64,000 bases of DNA, from the NCBI GenBank assembly GCA_041391505.1, contig JAWKNW010000004.1, forward strand, positions 248,001 to 312,000, read 5' to 3'. The first letter of the stretch is position 1; every line of letters starts with the position of its first letter. The notes under the pieces are model-generated. The model saw only the letters and a program-made list of their open reading frames with translations, was not told where the DNA came from and ran no database searches. This document shows positions 61,261-64,000 of this stretch, piece by piece. Position numbers and translations under genes: made by a program. The DNA is from Rhodothermales bacterium (GTDB lineage: Bacteria; Bacteroidota; Rhodothermia; Rhodothermales; JAHQVL01).

Positions 61261-63201
61261 ATGTCCACTACGTTCATGGTCCGGCTCGCTGGCGCCCTGT
61301 GTGTGCTCGCAGCCCTGCCGGCGTCGGCGCAGCAAAGCCCCGCGCCCGACTTTATCCCCGACTACATCTTTCACGACTCGCAGCTGAACGGCTGGCGTCC
61401 GATCGGCGGAGCGGAGTGGAAGGCGGAGTTCGGGGCCATCACGGGCACGGCCGGCAGGAATGGCGGATGGCTCATGCTGGATGCGTCGTACCAGAACGCC
61501 GCGTTTTTCACCCGTTTCAAATGCAAAGGCGCCTGCGACGCCGGCGTGCTCCTGCGCGCCGAAAAGACGCCGACCGGCATGAAAGGCGTTTTTGTGGCGA
61601 TTGAAAAAGGAACGATCGCGCCCTACCGCGTCACCCTCGATGCGAACGGGAAGATCGTTTCGAAGCAGTCCGCGCGCCGGCAGGGCGGCGGCGGGGGTGG
61701 AGGGCAACAGCCGCCGATGCCATCGAGCCCCGTGCTCGACGCGGCCACCGCCGCGTTGACGGCCCCGGTACCCGTCCAGCCCGACGCCTGGAATACCCTC
61801 GAAGTCATCGTCGACGGCAACCTCATCTACAACCACCTCAACAACGTCCGCAACGCCATTGCCGGCGGCATCGCGCAGGAATTCCCCGATACGCCGGCGC
61901 CGGAGTTCGGGGGCGCCGTGATCATCCCGGTGACGCGCGTCCACGGGTATGGCCCGATCGCGCTGTATGTGGGCTCGGGGACGGTGGAGTTCGAGGATGT
62001 GTCGGTGAAGGATCTGCACGTCCTCAACGTCGAGCCGGAGAAGACCTCCAACCAGTTCCGGGCACAGCAGCTCAACGAATTCTATTTCGGATGGGGGGCG
62101 GATATCGCGGACGTCAACCAGGACGGCATCAACGACCTCATCTCCGGACCGTTTTATTACCTCGGCCCCGAATTCACCGAGCGGCACGAGTACTACGAGG
62201 CCCGCGTATTCAACCCCGGGCTCGAGTACATCAACGACATGCTTACGTTCGCGAACGACTGGAACGGCGACGGATGGGTCGATGCCCTCGTCACCGAACG
62301 CCGGCCGCTGGTGCTGTACGTCAACCCCAGGGGCGAGCGGCGCTTTTGGGACCGGATCGAGGCGCTGCCGGATGTCTGTAGCGAAACGGCCGTGCGCGCG
62401 GATGTGGACGCCGACGGGAAGCCGGAGATCGTCTATGTGGCGGATGACGGCCGCGTGGCCTACGGCGAGCCCGATCCGGCCAATCTCAACGGCGCGTGGA
62501 AGGTGCACAAGATTTCAGAACCCGTCGTCGCCGGCTGCAACACGCACGGCGTGGGCACGGGCGACGTCAACGGCGACGGCCGGATCGATATCCTGCAGGC
62601 CCGGGGATGGTGGGAGCAGCCTGCCGCCGGCCCCGACAAAGGCATGTGGATCTACCACGACGATCAGTTTGGCCGCTACACCCGTTCGCCGCAGCACCCG
62701 GGCGGCGCCGAGATCTCGGTGTACGACTTCGACGGCGACGGCCTGAACGATGTCGTGACCAGCCTCAGCGCGCACGGCTGGGGCCTGGCGTGGTACAAGC
62801 AGAAACGCGACCCGGCCGGCAAGATCTCGTTCGACGAGCACCTGATCATGGGCGACTTCTCGACGAAAAACGCCGGCGGCGTCACCTTCTCCCAGGTCCA
62901 TTCCGGCGCCACGCTGGCGGACATCAACGGGGACGGCATCATGGATTTTGTGACCGGAAAACGGCACTGGTCGCACCTGGATGCCTATACCGATCCCGAC
63001 CCCGATGGGGAGGGCGTCATTTACTGGTACCAGACCGTCCGAAGCCCGGGAGCCCCGGGAGGCGTCGAATTCGTGCCGCATCTGATCCATAACAAGTCGG
63101 GCGTCGGTTCCGAGGTCAAGGTGCTGGACATCGATGGCGACGGTGTGCTCGACGTCGTGGCGTCGGGGACGCGCGGCACGTTCATCTTCTGGGGTAAGTA
63201 G
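61261..63201 (+). CDS. Secreted DUF1080-like + FG-GAP/VCBS repeat protein
   Basis: A 646-residue precursor with a signal peptide (ALCVLAALPASAQ) and a TAGGAGAT ribosome site. Residues of about 35-270 resemble the DUF1080 (3-keto-disaccharide hydrolase-like) beta-sandwich, with a C-x3-C pair in RFKCKGACDAGVLLR and a glycine-rich insert (RQGGGGGGGQQ). Residues of about 280-646 form a beta-propeller with at least seven calcium-type D-x-[ND/D]-x-D-G motifs such as DVNQDGIND, DWNGDGWVD, DFDGDGLND and DIDGDGVLD. It is probably extracellular or surface-bound and may bind or modify a saccharide. It follows the PQQ dehydrogenase by 67 bp. Confidence 0.82.
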   Translation: MSTTFMVRLAGALCVLAALPASAQQSPAPDFIPDYIFHDSQLNGWRPIGGAEWKAEFGAITGTAGRNGGWLMLDASYQNAAFFTRFKCKGACDAGVLLRAEKTPTGMKGVFVAIEKGTIAPYRVTLDANGKIVSKQSARRQGGGGGGGQQPPMPSSPVLDAATAALTAPVPVQPDAWNTLEVIVDGNLIYNHLNNVRNAIAGGIAQEFPDTPAPEFGGAVIIPVTRVHGYGPIALYVGSGTVEFEDVSVKDLHVLNVEPEKTSNQFRAQQLNEFYFGWGADIADVNQDGINDLISGPFYYLGPEFTERHEYYEARVFNPGLEYINDMLTFANDWNGDGWVDALVTERRPLVLYVNPRGERRFWDRIEALPDVCSETAVRADVDADGKPEIVYVADDGRVAYGEPDPANLNGAWKVHKISEPVVAGCNTHGVGTGDVNGDGRIDILQARGWWEQPAAGPDKGMWIYHDDQFGRYTRSPQHPGGAEISVYDFDGDGLNDVVTSLSAHGWGLAWYKQKRDPAGKISFDEHLIMGDFSTKNAGGVTFSQVHSGATLADINGDGIMDFVTGKRHWSHLDAYTDPDPDGEGVIYWYQTVRSPGAPGGVEFVPHLIHNKSGVGSEVKVLDIDGDGVLDVVASGTRGTFIFWGK

Positions 63202-63256
63202 CCGGCGCGGCGCGCGGTGTGATTATCCCGTATTCAACCAGTCACAGGCTTTTGCC

Positions 63257-64000
63257 ATGAAATCGATGTTCTTCCGTGGTTTTGTCGTTGCGCTGATCGC
63301 GCTCCTGTTCCCGCGGGGGGGCTGGGCGCAGGACAAGGAGAAAGAGGCGACGATTCCGATCTCGATGCTGTTGTCCCAACAGGCGGCCGAGCCGCCCTCG
63401 GCCTCCGCGGCGCTCGCCCCGACCCTCGATGCGACGTATGTCCAGACGTTTATGCCGTCCCGGGTGTTCGACGCCACGAGCCTCAACGGCACCCGCCAGC
63501 AGAGCGGGCGGTGGCGCGTGCAGGACGGCGAATATATCGGCCTGGTCGGGCCCGGCGGCAGCGCGCTGCTCCTGCTGGATGGGTCGAGCCAGGATCTCGC
63601 CGTGGCGGCATCCTTTCGGTGCGGCCCCGGTTGCGAGCCGGGCATCGTGATCCATGCGCAAACCGAGGGCGATCGCACCAGCGCGGTGCTCTATTCGTTC
63701 GGCGAGGGGAAGGTGGGGGGACATCAGATCGTGCTCGATCCGAGCGGAAAGCTCGTCGAGCGGTCGGGCATCGAGCCGAGTCCGAGTCCGTACCCCATGA
63801 GCATGCTCGACTTCCGGGCGGAGTATCCGGGCCTGGGCCTGTTGTACCCGGGCCAGCTCGGAGGCCGGCAGGGGATCGAGCCGCTCAAGCTCGACAATTC
63901 CTGGAACCGCGCCGAGATCCATTCGGTGGGCACGTCGCTGCGGGGCCTGCTCAACGGCGCCGGCACCATGGAAGCCGGCGTGACCGCCGCCGCCCGCACC
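63257..64000 (+). CDS. Secreted DUF1080-like protein, N-terminal part (runs off the right edge)
   Basis: At least 248 residues are visible, open to the window edge. A signal peptide (GFVVALIALLFPRGGWAQ) precedes a beta-rich domain with the same C-x3-C feature as the upstream protein (FRCGPGCEPGIVIHA) and the RWRVQDGEYIGLVGPGG strand pair. It is a paralogue of the DUF1080-like part of the previous protein, so it may also continue into FG-GAP repeats, which lie outside the window. It starts 55 bp after that gene. Confidence 0.75.
   Translation, partial: MKSMFFRGFVVALIALLFPRGGWAQDKEKEATIPISMLLSQQAAEPPSASAALAPTLDATYVQTFMPSRVFDATSLNGTRQQSGRWRVQDGEYIGLVGPGGSALLLLDGSSQDLAVAASFRCGPGCEPGIVIHAQTEGDRTSAVLYSFGEGKVGGHQIVLDPSGKLVERSGIEPSPSPYPMSMLDFRAEYPGLGLLYPGQLGGRQGIEPLKLDNSWNRAEIHSVGTSLRGLLNGAGTMEAGVTAAART

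Overview
The window is a 64 kb piece of a GC-rich (about 65% by eye), gene-dense bacterial chromosome. Two features point to the Bacteroidota/Rhodothermota group, most likely a Rhodothermia-like marine or free-living organism: promoter boxes of the TAnnTTTG/TATnTTGC type before clpX, queD and the AraC gene, and a tRNA-guanine transglycosylase that has lost its zinc ligands. I see no tRNA, rRNA, CRISPR array, integrase, transposase or phage gene, and no stretch of clearly foreign base composition. This placement is inference from sequence features, not from a search.

Left part (1-14.1 kb), mostly housekeeping and envelope. It holds the start of an rRNA m5C methyltransferase (minus strand), then on the plus strand clpX, a YihY/BrkB membrane protein, a BamA/TamA-like barrel and a 1688-residue TamB, an AI-2E-family exporter, a small membrane protein, tgt and a histidine-phosphatase lipoprotein. 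The TamA-like and TamB genes are adjacent and form a candidate TAM pathway. A 15-codon leader frame with a very strong ribosome site overlaps the tamB start.

Middle part (14.1-42 kb), a mosaic of short transcription units on both strands. It is rich in nucleotide-switch and large multidomain proteins: a dynamin-like GTPase with a C-terminal membrane region, a SprA-related HExxH protein, a Ycf46-type AAA ATPase, a membrane alpha/beta-hydrolase, a metacaspase-like protease fused to a serine-hydrolase domain, an orphan McrB-like AAA ATPase with a linker of about 400 acidic residues, and a GAF-SpoIIE phosphatase. Among them lie an amidohydrolase, a LarA-like/sulfotransferase/class IV aminotransferase operon, a NupG-type transporter, a sulfatase and several membrane or secreted proteins of unknown function.

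Right part (42-64 kb), which after queD and a trans-sulfuration PLP enzyme reads as one catabolic region. It contains a CoxG-like protein, an SDR dehydrogenase, a methylmalonate-semialdehyde-type dehydrogenase, two tandem Tat/lipoprotein TIM-barrel proteins, a Tm-1-like protein, a cyclase-family hydrolase, a three-subunit molybdenum hydroxylase (FAD, Mo and 2Fe-2S subunits), an ABM monooxygenase, a histidine phosphatase, a second NupG-type transporter, an AraC regulator, a lipoprotein PQQ dehydrogenase with an internal cytochrome c, and two secreted DUF1080/FG-GAP-like proteins. The substrate is unknown. Four copies of a 39-bp motif, all in the same orientation, lie before four of its transcription units and suggest a common regulon or a repeat family.

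Intergenic DNA carries a second unusual signature: hairpins or tandem arrays built from 7-nt units, where the unit sequence differs from locus to locus but the heptad design is kept. Most sit just downstream of stop codons.
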